Positions 1-14,411 of a stretch of 64,000 nucleotides of DNA are shown here, one piece after another. A model generated the notes under the pieces. That model worked only from the letters and a program-made list of their open reading frames with translations, did no database searches and had not been told where the DNA came from. Origin of the DNA: Elysia chlorotica (Eukaryota > Mollusca > Gastropoda > Plakobranchidae); contig RQTK01000056.1 of NCBI GenBank assembly GCA_003991915.1, positions 362,169-426,168 on the forward strand. Direction: 5' to 3'. The stretch's first letter is position 1, and every line of letters starts with the position of its first letter. A program made the translations under genes and the position numbers.

Positions 1-439
1 TCATCCAACATTATTTTTTTAGATTTTAGAGCTAGTACAAAACTTAATCACAATCGATCGAGTCGGTTACTTGAATATTGTACCACGGATAAACTTGGTT
101 TTAACGTTGTTTTAAGTTATGAATCGATTATCTTCCACATAACGTCTAAACGCTTTTTATTGACGCTGTTCTTAATTAATTCGTTCAATATAATTCTAAA
201 CAACGCTCCCTCTCATTCCATTACGTAGAAAAGTGCAAAGAAACAAAACCCGGAAGGAGATACATTGTCAGCTTTGTATGACAGCGTTTTAACACCTTTT
301 TGTTTCCCTATTAGATTTAATGGATGCTTTCAGTGCAATGCTAGGGATGTGTGTCATGGTGGGAGAAAAGGGTAAAAAAGGTTTATTTGTTCGGGTGTCA
401 AGTTTGGGTTGACTTGAGTTTAGGTTTTTGCTTAGTGTC

Positions 440-700
440 CATTTGTCAGCCCTATAAAGGCCGTATTGTGGGCGAATCCCAATACTAAAATCTGACAGTT
501 CTACGTGCTGCCACGCAGAGACAGTGCAAAGGTTCTATGACCCCTGCCTCAGCCGGTTACTCTATACTGACACCGACCCTAACAAAAAGAAGGGGATGAA
601 GTTAGGAGCTTTTTTTTTTTTTAACCGATCATGGGTTTCGAACCAGGGACCTCTTGATTGCAAGACCAACACTCTACCACCTGCGCCAATTCGCCCACCG
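440..700 (-). mobile_element. tRNA-derived SINE copy
   Basis: On the minus strand the head has a B-box-like GGTTTCGAACC reversed and an A-box-like GTGGTAGAGTG; the body has the family's CGGTGTCAGTATA-like, GCAGCACGTA and GTCAGA blocks. It is nearly full length. Confidence 0.75.
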
Positions 701-2102
701 TTTCAGTGCATTATTGGGGGCTAAGTGTGTAGTGTGAGAATCGGGCAGATGGACAGAATCCTCTCTCACAGTCGGACGGGTCAATTAGTTCTGGTACCGG
801 GTTTGGAATGGCCTCACGTGCCGGACACTCAATGTGGATCTCTAGCTCTGGTTTTGAGAGGTCAGGGTAGGGGCATCTTCATCTGCTACTTCCTGGATGG
901 AAGGTGTGACAGGTCAAAAACAACGGGTAGAAGAAAATAAATGGGGAAAGACTTTAATGGATTTTGGCTTCAATTAAAGATTATTCTTAAGTGCCCATGC
1001 TAGTTTGCGCTTGAGAAACATGTTAGTTAAGAAATATAAATATACGAAAATAATGTAACATGAATTGCGAAAGGTGCACACTAAAGTTAGTATAATTATA
1101 TCTAACACCAGATCATTATTGGACAGTATGTCAACTGTTATAAGAGATATAATAACAATGAACTGGATTTAAAAATTAACCATTTCAATCTCATGCTTGC
1201 AAATGGTATTAGTTTCTTTTAATTGTTTACATATTAATTTTTTGAATACTGTTCTGACTATCTGTCATTTTGATTGAATTTTTAATTTGCGCAATTATGT
1301 TTCCACAATATAAGAAGTATCGCGTGCTAGCTATGGCTGCAACAGGTCCTTCCACGGTACACACGCTTAAATCCAACACTGGAACCAGCATGACCAAAAT
1401 ACATTCTCATAATAATTTTCAAATCTCAGTATAGGTGTTTTGCCCGCTTTGACCCTGTCTTTAAATGTCTTCCTTGCGTGTTAATATTTAAGAAAACTGT
1501 ACATAATTAATTGTCAATTACGACATGCTCAGACGCTTTCATTGATCGCATGCCGACGAAACATTCGATTAATTTAAGCGGAGTACATATAATAGAGTAC
1601 GTGATATCTGATTGGGAATTATTAGTCTTTAAGGCATTAAGTACGATGCCATTTTTACGGATTAAAAACACGAGATAAAGCGCTATAGTAAAGTAAAGCT
1701 TTTGATGCTAGGGCAGTTAAGAATTCATGTTTAGATCAAATTATCCAACTTAGGGGAGTTTGAATTAGTTGATATAAAATGGTTATTGCTCACACAAGTT
1801 TTGTTAGATATTATAAAATAGTATACGCCTGACTACATTGCTTTGGTTCACGTGTTATTTCGACCCATGCGGTTTCCAACTTATTTATTTTATTATACAG
1901 GTGAAAGTGACATTTTATGGAGTCATTGTGATTGTATGTTTTAATAAAGAAATAAATTCAGCTGGAAAAAAATTCTGTGTATGGATTATTGATGCTGTGA
2001 ACCAAAATATTTTTGCAATTTGTCTCATCACGGAAATGAAATTTGCATTTGTAATGTATAGAAAGCAGAGGCCCTGCTGAACTAAACCTGATGGTTTTAT
2101 GC

Positions 2103-2103
<1 letters not shown>

Positions 2104-2141
<38 letters not shown>

Positions 2142-2231
2142 GGCAGACAGACACACAGGCAGACAGACACACAGGCAGACAGACAGACATAGAAACAAAC
2201 AGCAAGATAGACACACAGGCAGGCAGGCAGG

Positions 2232-2262
<31 letters not shown>

Positions 2263-2520
2263 GCAGACAGACAGGACAGACACACACACACACACAGAGA
2301 CAGACAGACAGATAGACAAAGAGACATACAGACAGGTAGACAGGCAGGCAGGCAGACAGACAGACAAACAGACAGGCAGACAGACAGTCAGACAGGCAGA
2401 CAGACAGTCAGACAGACAGACAAATAGACGGACAGACTGGGGCAGAGGCATAGACAGGGAGAGTGATAGATATGAAGAAAGGGTGAAAAAGACAGATGGG
2501 GACAGGAAGCGAGACCCAGA

Positions 2521-2602
<82 letters not shown>
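2104..2602. repeat. (ACAG)n with variants, then (GA)n
   Basis: About 330 bp of interrupted ACAG/GCAG units (2104-2430), then an 80-bp pure GA tract (about 2521-2602). Long reading frames here on both strands are products of the repeat. Confidence 0.97.
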
Positions 2603-2605
<3 letters not shown>

Positions 2606-3959
2606 GACAATAGAAAAAAGCATCTGGGGTGGTAACATTTGCATAGAGAGCAGAATTTAAGCTGACTACAGTGGAGCCATTTTGTTTTATTTTCCTCTTT
2701 TTTCAAGTGTGTATGCTTTTTAAAGCACCATTTTGCAAAAAAATCAGTATAAAAAACATGCGATCATAAACGAAGTAATGACGTAAGGACTCTAAAGTTT
2801 AATTAGCTTTGGATGACGTCTGAAAACATAATGTACGTATGTTGCCTCTTTGTTGCTGTTGCTATTGTTGTTATTGCTGCTGTTGTTGTTGTGCTGTTGT
2901 TGTTGTTGTGGAAGTGTTTATTAGTGTGTTGGCGTTGCTGAGTTGCTCAAGGACTATAAACCATTCCGTAACAAAAACAATGTACCTTTTACAGAACACC
3001 AATGGCAGCTATACAATTACAACCATAACACGCTAAAAACATACGAACATAATTACTCGAAACAATTTTTAAATGTGGCCTAAGGTTCAGTTCAAACCCA
3101 CGCTCTTCATATTAGGAGTCAGATTTTTTTCAAATGAGGAGTCAACAATGCTGCACTGACTGATGGACTCAACAGAGAAAACAACAATATATTAATAACA
3201 CACAAAACAAACAAACAAAAACCAACAACTTCACTTCAAAAAATACTTTTAGGCTATTGCATTCTTTTAACTGCCGCAAAATAATCAAATCAGCGAGAAG
3301 TATGATTAGATTCTCCTCATTATTGTGGTCGAATATATCAGGAATGAAAACTGCAAGTGATTTGCTGATTCGATAAGTAATCTTAGACAAATGCTATAAA
3401 CCGGTATATCCGGTCCATGGTACTGTCTATAAGCAATCTTACTTTGTTTTTTATGTTAAAATTCGATAATGTACTGTTTAAAAAAAACCCCTGGGACGTT
3501 CACCCATGATCTATGGATGGAGTCGTAGTGAAAAATATTCATTCAAGGCAATTGTCCTTTAAACTTCCTCTATTTTTGTTTATATGTTCGCGCAATCAAA
3601 CTACTGATTTTAAAAAAATACAGAAAAGAGAACAACTGAAGCAGATATCCGTGTTGAAGTTAACCTCAGCCTCACGTTATGCAGGTTTTTTCCGGATAGC
3701 AGAGCACTGCTTAGGTGTAAAAGATGCCAAGAGAAAGTTCCGAGTGATTATAAATTTATCATGGATGGCTAAGAGATCATAATAAATACAGGACATGAAA
3801 CCTGTCTCAGATTTGATCGTTATGATATGATGATGTGCGCTTCCGCCATCTGTCTCCTGCTTCTGTCACTTTTCTCTTCGCCTGTCTCTCTCCCTTCTCT
3901 CTTTTCCTATCTCTCTTTCCCTATGTCTAGGTCTCTATTTCTTTTTCCCTCTCTCCCTG

Positions 3960-3971
3960 CCCCCCCTCTCG

Positions 3972-4003
<32 letters not shown>

Positions 4004-4027
4004 TCTTCTCTCNNNNNNNNNNNNNNC

Positions 4028-4110
<83 letters not shown>
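3960..4110. repeat. (CT)n and (CTGT)n with an assembly gap
   Basis: CT tract to 4012, 14 Ns at 4013-4026, seven CTGT units, then about 50 bp of CT. Confidence 0.97.
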
Positions 4111-4561
4111 TTCTGTCCGGCTGTCTGCTAGTTTTTGCCTTTCTGTAACTCTCACCCTCTTTGCCTTTCTGTCTTTCTCTTTGTTTTTCAAACTTGGTTG
4201 CCTTCGTTCTTTCGCAATTAGCTGCATTATGTGCACCTTCTTGCCACCACTTTATTTCTCATTAAATTTTCATTTGCCTCTTTCATTTCCGCTTTGTTTA
4301 ATTCGATCCGTGCAGATTTTATTTGTAGCGGAATGTTTTATTTTCAGCCGCACTAGAAATAATAGCATAAAATGCTACTTCGTAATTTTAGGGCAATAGA
4401 TCATAATTATCCTGCTTAAGTTGCAGATAGAAAATGTCAACCTGCTCAACTTCCTAAATGGCTTTTATTTTCGAGAATTTTCTTCACTGCCTGATGAAGG
4501 AAGTGCATATAAAAATGAGAGCGAGAGAGAAGAAGGAGAGAGAAAAATAGAGATAAAAAGA

Positions 4562-4650
4562 AAGAGAGGGAGAGAGAGAGAGAGAGAGAGAGAGAAGTAA
4601 AGTGAGAAAGAGAGATAGAATGAAAGAGAGAGAGAGAGAGAGAGAGAGTA
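4562..4650. repeat. (GA)n tracts
   Basis: Two GA runs (about 4568-4596 and 4624-4648) in a purine-rich stretch starting near 4520. Confidence 0.9.
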
Positions 4651-5125
4651 AAAGATTTTAGGGAAAATTAATAAAACGTATGATCCACATTATTTTCAAA
4701 TCCATACTGGTTTTTGTATCAAATAGCATGTAATGACATTTTAGAGAGCTGCCTAAAATTGAACTAAATAACTATTTGATCTATATTTTCTTACTTCAGA
4801 TTATATTGAGGAATTAGGGAAATATAGCTGTCTAAAAGAATGCATTATGAAAAAAATGCCCAGATCAGCAGTTTGAGAAATTTGCCCTATGTAGCAACTA
4901 TAAGCCCTGCCTATTCCTTTTTTTTTTTTTTATAATTTTGAACGGTAATACGGCTTTCTTTGAAAGTCGCAATGCCCACATAATGATTAATAAGGCAACA
5001 AGGGTACGGTATATGACAAGCACCTCATCTGGTTCATTACATCTACACATCGGGAATTTCTATAAAGATTTTTTCGTAACTTGTGCAAACACTAATCTTA
5101 AGTATTAACTCATTGAAAGTCATCT

Positions 5126-5338
5126 CTGCAGAGACCCGTATCCTTAATCATGTGGCAGTTCCTTAGACTCACCGGGTGCATGATGGTACTTATCCACCGT
5201 TACCGTGGCAACTGCACTGGAAACCAGCACGAGTGTCCCCTGCGCAGGCGCGACGAACAAAATCAGCTATTTCCTGAAATGAAGATCTACAGGATGCAAT
5301 GGGTGACACAGGAAAGCTCACCCAACCATGATCAAAGT
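5126..5338 (+). other. Possible isolated exon, low confidence
   Basis: A GC-richer island with an open frame from an acceptor-like CTCTGCAG (5131) through MWQFLRLTGCMMVLIHR, NCTGNQHECPLRRR and MKIYRMQWVTQES to a donor-like AAA|GTAAAG (5337). I do not recognise the peptide and see no partner exons, so it may be chance. Confidence 0.15.
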
Positions 5339-6914
5339 AAAGGTCGTTGTGACACAGTATTGGTCACGTCAACCCCAAAAAATTCAGAAAATGATCCTGC
5401 TTTCTTTGAAATATCAATTTCATCATGAGATCATCTTTAGTATAAAATAAGGATATTCCAGAAAAAACTTTACGATCACTTTAAACTTTTAAGCTGCCTC
5501 TGTGCTCTACTTAATAATTTATGATCGCAACTTTCGTTAGGCCCATTGGTTCCTCGTTTATAAATTGAAGCAACATTCAAAGACAGGACCGCCAAGTCTA
5601 GGGTTATATCAGTGTGCTTTGTTTATCTATTTCATGTTAGAAAACGAGCGCGCGGTTATCCAAACCACCTGAATCATTGAATGAATCAATTTCATGATCT
5701 GCTTTTAATATCCAAACGTTTTTTTTCTAATTTGAATCCTTTTTTTCATTTTTTTTTAAATCCTGTTCATTGGTCTTTCAGTAGTGATTTATTTCAACAT
5801 TAACACGTTTTCCAACGTAATCATTCTTGCATTCCATAAAGTATGCGCAGAGAATTATATGTCGGAAACATTCGACTGCCAAACAAATTAAAGTGCCGTG
5901 GCTTTTATTATTCACTTTTGCTTTGGAAATACTTTCCTTTTCCTCATGCGATACATAGCAAAGATTTATGGATTTCTATTCTATAAAGAATTATTACTCC
6001 TTTTCTCACAATTTTTTTTTGTAACTGCACGAGTTATCACGGTTATGTCAAATAAATATTTCCTTTGAGGTCTTTGGATCGACGACACTTTTAATCCTTC
6101 TAAATCTTTCTCCAGCTTGGATTAGGGATTATAGGAAGTTTTTTTTAACTCGTGTTCCTAAGCTCTCATTATGTGGTTATTTTTAGATGATAATTATTGT
6201 TTTCCAAAGCATTTAATTTTTTTTCAACAACGAAGTCTGAAATAATAAACACCTATACCATTTTAACGGTTTATTTTTCTAAAAAACAGAGGCAGTACGG
6301 GGATACTTTGATCTGTGCTTTTGGGGACCAGATTATACTAACACCGACAAGAGGGCTAGGGGACCAATTTCGACACATTATTATTTTTGCGTGATCGGTT
6401 GTTCAAACTGGCCTAACGATATTCCAATTTAGCCAGCTCGTTCCCATTTCAAATTCCTAAAAATAGTGGAAACCTCCTTAGATGAACCTCTTGGAACAGA
6501 AGTACTTTTTTTCATCTTAAGTTTATATTAAACGGGCACTTTAAAGTAAGAAGAGGTAGAATTGGCGCCTCCGAAAACTGATATTAAGCCATAGTGTAAT
6601 TTTAAAAAGTTTTATCAGAGGTGGGTTCTACAGTACGGCCCGGTGTTTCACGAAAGCAGTACATCTTTGTATCTTGATGACTTTCAATTTCAAACATTTT
6701 AAATGTGTGCCTAAATGTTGTTTTGTTTGTTTTTGGATAAAATTAGAAGTTTGATGCACTAAATTCAATCATGCAAATTATGCGGAAGACAACCAGTATT
6801 AATTTACTATCCTGGTTTCTGGACTTTAATTTTACAAGTTAAAAAATCACCAAGGCTGTCTGTATGTCTATAATAAAGTCTCCTAGCTTCTCAAGGCAAG
6901 AAAAAGGTAGGGGG

Positions 6915-7215
6915 GGGGGGGGAACTGGCGCCAGTGGTAAAGCGTTGGTCTTTCAATCGGAAGGTCTCCGGTTAGAAACACACGAATTGGTAAATAAAGT
7001 GTTTAGTTCGATTCCTTCTCCTACTGACTGGGTAAGTGTCAGTACATTTATAATGTTACCGACTGAGATAGGAGATCTGGTATCCCAGCATTGTCTCTGT
7101 GCGGCAGCACGTGAAACGTCAGACGTTAGTCTTGGGATCCGTCCACAATATAGCCTTTATACTGATGTTGGACATTTAAGAAACCAACTCACTCACTCGA
7201 CTCACTCTCAAGGAG
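6915..7215 (+). mobile_element. tRNA-derived SINE copy
   Basis: Head with GTGGTAAAGCGTTGGTCTTTC, then ACTGGGTAAGTGTCAGTA, GCAGCACGTGAAACGTCAGA, CTTGGGATCCGTCCACAATA and the terminal ACCAACTCACTCACT. Several substitutions from other copies. Confidence 0.75.
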
Positions 7216-7289
7216 GATCCTATGCTCTCATAGCAGAACCCACCTCAGTGTCATGATAACCTAAACTAGGAGAGAAATTCGGTTTTTCA

Positions 7290-7515
7290 ACGAGAGTAGC
7301 CCTGGGGTAGAACATCGGCTTCCAACGCAGGAGGTCCGTGGTTCGAGCCCTGGCGATTTCGCCACCTATTGGTTGGGTCGGTGTCAGTTTAATGTGTGAA
7401 ACAGGAGTCTCGTGTGCTGCAGCACATACAAATTGTCAGATGTCAGTCTTGGGGCCCGTCCACATTAAATAAAGCCTATATAGTGACGACGTTGGACGTT
7501 AAACCAACTCAACTG
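7290..7515 (+). mobile_element. tRNA-derived SINE copy, second head type
   Basis: Head CCTGGGGTAGAACATCGGCT with B box GTGGTTCGAGCCCTGGCGA, then the common body (GGTTGGGTCGGTGTCAGT) and the end GACGTTAAACCAACTCAAC. The same head occurs at 53725. Confidence 0.8.
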
Positions 7516-7739
7516 ATCTAAACGAAGCAGAGACTCATTATTACTATAATAATGTACTATTATGCAGCACTATGTTCCAAAGGATTTCAAGAGGCTTAAA
7601 GTAATAAACTATCATGAGCGCCAGTAGCACAGTCAGTAGTGCACTGGAGTGCGAGCAGGAAGGTTCGAATCGCAGCTCTGTATACAAGTCTCCCAAAAAC
7701 CTATTGACACTTAAACTAAACAGAGAGTACTTAAACTAC

Positions 7740-10128
7740 ACCTGGAAAACGATACACATGTAACAACCAGTAGATTTATAAAAAAAAAACATACCGTTCA
7801 AAAAGTTGATAATCCATGGTTTTATTTAATAACCATAAGGTAAAACATTTTAAAACATTTTATCTTAACAAAAGATTAAGCAAAGTTGATCAAGGCCAAA
7901 GCAAAAAGCAAAAAGAAACATTCATATGTAGAAACAAAACATTTGGTAACTAAAAAAATAGACAATTGAAGCAACAGTAACATGCATGATCATTTTTCAG
8001 TGTTAAGTGTATAAATAGTAATTTACCATACATGTATAACATAATAATGCATTGTATTCTAAATAGAATCGTTGGTTTTTTTAACCAACAATAAAGGAAA
8101 AATGAATTTTATCAAGCATTTTAAAACCACATGGCAATGAAATAAAAGCACCTTGTGACTGTGAGTAAAATGCTGCATTAGAACCATTGACACCTTGTAT
8201 CACAGAGGTCCAATGAAATGAGTGCTTTTAATATTTTTTATTCATTGCACAGTACTACAAAGATCGAAGTAAATATTTCACAAGGCCAACAATATTTCAT
8301 ATCTTCTTCTCTATGGTTTTATCCCGTGAGACGTTTTAACAGTTTTATTTATCTCAAGCCCTAACAAATCTATCAGCTATCACAGACCTTAAACTTGGAT
8401 TGCATTTATGCAAACTGTTTTCACAACTCTACCATTAAATCTTGCGTGTGTTTAGAGAGATATTATTGTAACTGAAAATGGTCAAAGAAGGCATGTACAA
8501 TAGCTTACTTCTAGACCTGCAATCTTTCTACCTAAAAGCTTAGCATCTGCCAAGAAAAATGAGCGCAGTACTAGTAGCAGGGGAAAAGGCTTGCCACTAA
8601 AACGCAGCTAATTTTGGATGACCCATGGATATAAGAATATTCATCAATATGGTTGTTCTTTCCACAAAAGGTACATTTTGGTGTCTCAATATCAAACGTC
8701 AGCAAAAAGCCTGTAATGCAGACGGGTCTCAAGAATTAATTTATACGGAGACAGGGTGACGAAAGCAGTACTGCCGTCTCAACTGGTCAATAATCATACT
8801 GATACACATGTACATATTTAAACAGTTGGAGAAAAAATCCTACAAACAAATTTGCCCAACAAAGAGATCAAAACCAGTTGCCTCCCGAATGAGGCTTAAC
8901 GCCTGCTCCCTAAGGTGTGCCATCAAAATGGTGCAGGTGAATTGACATTTTCCAAACATTAGCAACGGTAAGATCCTGTTAAAGCATTCTGATTAATCAT
9001 GTGATTGCCAGACCAGTGAGCAAAGGGTTACAAATCAGTCTCAAACTTTGAATTTTAAATTTGTGATTACATCCCTTTACTTTCAACATCGTAATTTCAC
9101 TTTCCAGTTTTCAACATTATTTTTTTTAAAGAAGTTCATTGATATTTTTTTTTCCACTAGAAAGAATCACTTAACGTTTTATATCGTTGAAAGATTGAGT
9201 TATGGGTTCAAGAACTTGCCAAAATAACAAAAAGTAAAATAGTAAAAGCTATCTTTGAGCATGTTGAAAGCTATGAACCAAAACACAGAACATAATTTAT
9301 AATTTTCTGTTGTCCTGTTTGTTATGATGCAAACACATAATTCAAAAAAGTACAAACATACATATAAGCAAAAAGGCAATAATCATATATACTTTAACCG
9401 TCTATACCTGATATGTTTGCAAGAGGGGAAATAAACACTTCATAAACATCCACAGCAAAAGGCAAATAGAAGACTTGTGTTAGAATGTCCAATTCGTCTA
9501 TAACCATATTATGAAATAAAACTTTTCATCAATTATGTATTACCTGCATTGGGTCCAAAATTGTTAAACATCATTATGTTCTCTAAAAATCTCTCAGTTA
9601 AAACTTGAGATACCATGTAGCATGTTTTTACCTTTCAACCATATAGTTGCACTCACAGAGTAGTACTACAGTGATGACACGTTTTTTTGCTTACAAAATT
9701 TCTAACCAGTTTTTAGCTTATTATTGCGTATGGTGATGAAGGCTGAAGGCTGTTTATTGCATACTCATAATCATACTTATATAATTTTATTGCCCCGTAG
9801 CACATTAAGTTTTCTTTGAAAATGTACATCATAATAAGACTTATTATAGAAGGTTGAAATTAGTAGATTTGAAAAAAATGTCCATCTTTGAGTCAATAAG
9901 TCACACCATCATAATAAGCTGCATTCTTTTCAGGACTCTCACTAGGTGTGAAGAAAACAAATTACTATCACAGCCTTACTGTCACAAATGTGATATTTAA
10001 CTACGCAAAAAATATCATTTGTAACAGACAGTCTTTTCTAAAATGTAAATCACTTTGAGCTTGGGAAATGCTATAAGAATGAATTTATTATTATTATTAT
10101 TCTTATTCTTATTCTTCTTCTTCTTCTT

Positions 10129-10159
<31 letters not shown>

Positions 10160-10980
10160 TTATTATTATTATTATTATTCTTTTATCTTCAATAGCAAAT
10201 GAGGACTAGCGTCACACACCTTTGGCTATCCATCTCCTGCGGAAGAGTTGATATATGCAAAATATTTAATGTTTTTGAATGTCTAAAAAGCACACAGCAA
10301 TTCATAGACCATACTTCTAGTGCTACATATAATAATATACCATTTTTAAGATATATCCTGAGAAATATTGATTTGTGAAATCTCTCACATTTGCTCACAC
10401 AACAAAACATATTTTAAGTCATAGTAGTGACAGAATTATGTTGAGAAAAAACAAAACATCACATTGCACAAAGAAATATAGATAAGACAAAATTTTTATC
10501 CATAATGCCACCACGAAGCACTTGTCTCATTACAATGATCTCCATCTAAAATCCCATTCTCTCTGTGAAACATGGCTTTTGCCATTTATTTTAAATGTTT
10601 TAGACACCCCTTGGGAAGTGTGGGCATTATGCTGGAAGATAATAGGAATAATATTATATGTTTTTTATAACTGCCCCTATAAGAAATGNGAGATATTCAT
10701 ATACTCATTAAATCCTGGTAATGGAAATGTCAAAAATTTTTTAACAACATGGCAATGATAGTGAATACATAAAAAGCTTAAAGATTATAGTGAAGATAAT
10801 AAGAGTGAGATAAAGTGAGGAATCAATTACCAAATTAATAATACGCAATTACATTTTATATGTTTTAAAAAACAACAATAAAACAGCATAATAGAAGAGG
10901 AGGAAAAAGCTGAACACCAGAATGTTAATAACAATTTCAAATTTTTAAAAATTTTACTGGAACCAGGTTGGATTCAGTAA
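7740..10980. other. AT-rich stretch without a recognised gene; possible distal CHID1 3' UTR
   Basis: No exon-like island or long open frame. It lies downstream of the CHID1 stop codon and has several minus-strand AATAAA possibilities (10585-10590 and farther). One N at 10689. Otherwise I see nothing beyond the repeat at 10030-10180. Confidence 0.5.
10030..10180 (+). repeat. Retroelement-like 3' tail with (ATT)n/(CTT)n
   Basis: AATCACTTTGAGCTTGGGAA and ATGCTATAAGAATGAATTT precede the ATT, CTT, ATT microsatellite. The CTTTGAG ... GCTATA(T/A)AA ... (ATT)n order resembles the 3' ends of known SINE/LINE families; head not identified. Confidence 0.45.
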
Positions 10981-11011
10981 CGTGACTATAAATTACTAGG
11001 CAAAATCACAA

Positions 11012-12713
11012 TCAGAACAGGTCGTAGAAGTAGTCGAGGCCTTGGCCCACTTCCCATAACGAGACTCCAGTCCCCAGCGATCGAGCGAGCTCCAGGCGCA
11101 TCTGAATGGACTTGAGGGACGGATAGTAAATCTGATGCTGGCCCTGAGAATCTCTGGAGATTTCGATGTGAGAAGATTAACATGGATTATCAACCACTTT
11201 AGTATTCGTTAAAGTCTTATCAATAATTAAAGTATGAACTGAAATTCAGCAAATACCCCATTATGTAAACATCTCATCAACTGAATTTAGATGTTGTCCT
11301 ATCTCAAAGAATACTCAGATTCTTGTCCTGGTAAGCCTATCGCATTATGAGATGTTGCTTCTTGAACATTTTCCAGAAACAGTGTACAATCCTCTGTCAG
11401 TCTTCCTGCCCGTGTAATTGTTGTATCAAGCCAGTCTTGTATCTCCTATTCCCATCTTCTGGTTGGCCTTCCTCTTTCTATTTTGCCCTCAAGAGTGTGC
11501 TTCTCAAGTGTCCCATAGCGTTTGATGAGACCTAAATAGTTTCGTTTGCCTCTTCTATAATTTTGAGGCAGTGTTGTTGAATGAATACCAAGTTTTGCAT
11601 TACCCTTTTATTAGTTCCTTTATCTAGGCATGACGTTCTGAAAATCTTTCTGTATCACTTCATTTCAAAAACAGTAAAATACTACTGAAATTATTTTTAA
11701 TAATACAATTTTCTTGATGCAATGGAATCTGCTGAAGATAAATCCTGCTTATTAAACTAAACTATGACTTTCTATAACTTTCTGGAGCTTAAAAGCCTTA
11801 TTATAACAATCACTGTTTTATTACAAGTTGGAACAAAACAAACTTTTAAGCCATACTCATAATGTGATATTTCTTACCTATACTCCACAATATGCTCAGC
11901 TATTTTTTCATCCCATTGTATAGATGGTTTGAATTTTTTTAGTATTTCAATATATCTGACGAAGAACGAAAAAAAAAAGCAATTGAAATGTAAATAGAAT
12001 TTCCATAAATTGATAATTTCCAGCAATTGGGGTTATTTAAGTGAGACATAGATTTGTCATATAAACCTGTATTCTTTTTCTTATTATTTTGGGAACCACA
12101 TACTTTACTTTATGAAGATAAATCATTTAAAAAAAACCCCAAAAGATACACATGAACTCACTGCATACTTATATACAATTTATAACAAATGTGAATTCAC
12201 ATATGTTATTAAATTTAGTTGGAAGACTAAATTGAGTTCGGCTTTGGATTTTAGTAAGGTTATCAATCAATGGTGCCTGCAAAAGTGCAAACAAGAGAGA
12301 AGTGCTAAACAGTGCAAAAATCTATATCATTAACAGCTGCAATATAGAGTACAAAAACTGGAAAATTTGTTGCTAAAAAAAGTTTAGGCTATGAAAGTTT
12401 GTAACAAGTTGGAACAATTTGGAAACAGCCATGGTGAGTCCAACACAATTCCAAACTTGGACTAATTGAGTTTTTCATATTCATAGTGTGTTAAAGTAAT
12501 CAAAAGCTTTAAGAAAATTAAAACTATCATTTTTACAAGAACCAGATATCATGCCTTTTTTTAAAATAAGAAAGGTCAAGTTTTAAAAGTTTTTAATATG
12601 CTTAGAGGCTCTAGCGCAAGACCTGTATCAGCAACTTAAGCCTGGTTCATTCTGATCATGAATACGGGAAGACTTGGCGATGTATAAATCATTTGTATTA
12701 TTATTATTATTAA

Positions 12714-12755
<42 letters not shown>

Positions 12756-14360
12756 TACTACTACTATCATTATTTACTATTATCAACAAAGGCCAGTCAA
12801 CTCACTGTGCCCCCAGAATGTGCTCCCCTTGACCATTGGACTTGAAGTGCAGGCCGTAGAGGTTCAGGCCCACCAGCAGCTTGCTCCGAACTGGTGAGTT
12901 GTGCTCAGGGGCCAGGGATAGGATGCAGTCCTGCACCCACTGGAGGGGGCTGTTAGGCCCTGGTCTGGATACACACACAAACATTTATCTATGGTTAGTT
13001 CTTATCTTTGAGTGGGTGGAGAAAGATATAGGAGAAAGTAAGGCTGTTCACATTGTGACAGTTGTAATATGCAGTTTATGTATGTCTTGTTACAGACAAC
13101 TGCATGCCGATGCAGTAGGGCAAAGCTTTCGTTTTTAATTTTGCTGATATGTAGCCTAAATCGTTGCTTCTTGGAAATCATGCGCATTTTGCGTAAGTAT
13201 TAAATGTGATGATGCAAAGCTTTGCCCATATACATTTCAGACTTACAGATAAGCAGTTGGGTGCACGAACTAGACATTCTTTATACATCGTGAATAACGT
13301 GACCTTAAAATTGATCTAGCCTTTGCCATTTCTGCCAGGCCTAGACGCATAGTACTAGGTTTAGACCCAAGGGGCGCTAAGTACAACATCGCAGTAGCCA
13401 AACACTCGGCATAAAATATGCGATGAAGAAGGTGTTTGCGACAAGTTGTAGACTATCGCGACATGTACCTACAGCCCATGGTAGTTTTCTCGTTGTTACT
13501 TAAAATGATCGGTATCACATTGCAAACAAACATGTGATGCACATCAGTCCGTGCAAAACTAAACAAAAGAAAATCAAAATGTGTAGTTATTTGCGGTGAT
13601 GGTCGTCGGAATTGGAAAATCGTCAAAAACAGGCCCCAGTCCGCCCATTAAAAGTGATCCTCCTTTAAAACGCTTTTTAAAATTATGCAACCTAGTACAA
13701 TCATAAGGGAGTGCGAGGCCCCTCAGCTAAGCTGGGCCCAGGGACTTTGCATCCTAAATCCAGCACTGAGCCTATAGTGCTGATATTAAACCTAAAGCAA
13801 CAAACAAACAAACATTTTGTTGATTGAAACCTGCTTGGGTTTGAAAAGTCGTAAGTCATCAGACTAAATTTGTCCACATTGTCCACCATCGCCTCAACAT
13901 CCTCTCGTTTAATAAGGCCATCAATGTTCCTGAGATGGATAAAAAAGTTAAAAGCAATCTTTAATAATGTTAACCTTTTCACATTGCATGATTTAAGGCC
14001 TATTTTTTGTTTGCACACAATTTTGAGGAATCTTTTTTATTAATAAAATTTATAAATAAGTAGTAAAAGCTTGGATGTTCATTATTTCACAATGGAAAGT
14101 GTGCAGTTTAGAACAATGTTCAAAGATATGCTAACACAAGAGCTTATCAATGCGCACAATATATGTTCAGTGTGATAGCAAAAGGTTTAGATTAGAAAGG
14201 CAAGAGCACAAATCTTTGAAAACTACACACATACATATCAATACCTCGGCATAAGACTCCGACATGCGCCGATAAATTAGCTAAAAAAAAGCCATGAAAT
14301 ATAAGCCAAATATTTGTCTTTTATGTATAATACACTTGTTACTTTCTTCTGAGCCCTTAA

Positions 14361-14411
<51 letters not shown>

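Noticed and set aside
1915-2706. Long reading frames on both strands (up to 263 codons) rich in Ser/Cys/Leu/Val or Arg/Gln/Thr/Asp
   Set aside because: They are translations of ACAG and GA microsatellites; both strands are open because the repeat lacks stops.
3827-4399. 190-codon Ser/Leu-rich frame
   Set aside because: CT microsatellite and an N gap; no domain or splice partner. The same applies to frames at 43539-43859, 47387-48008, 49024-49879, 52047-52340, 54001-54924 and 55054-55290.
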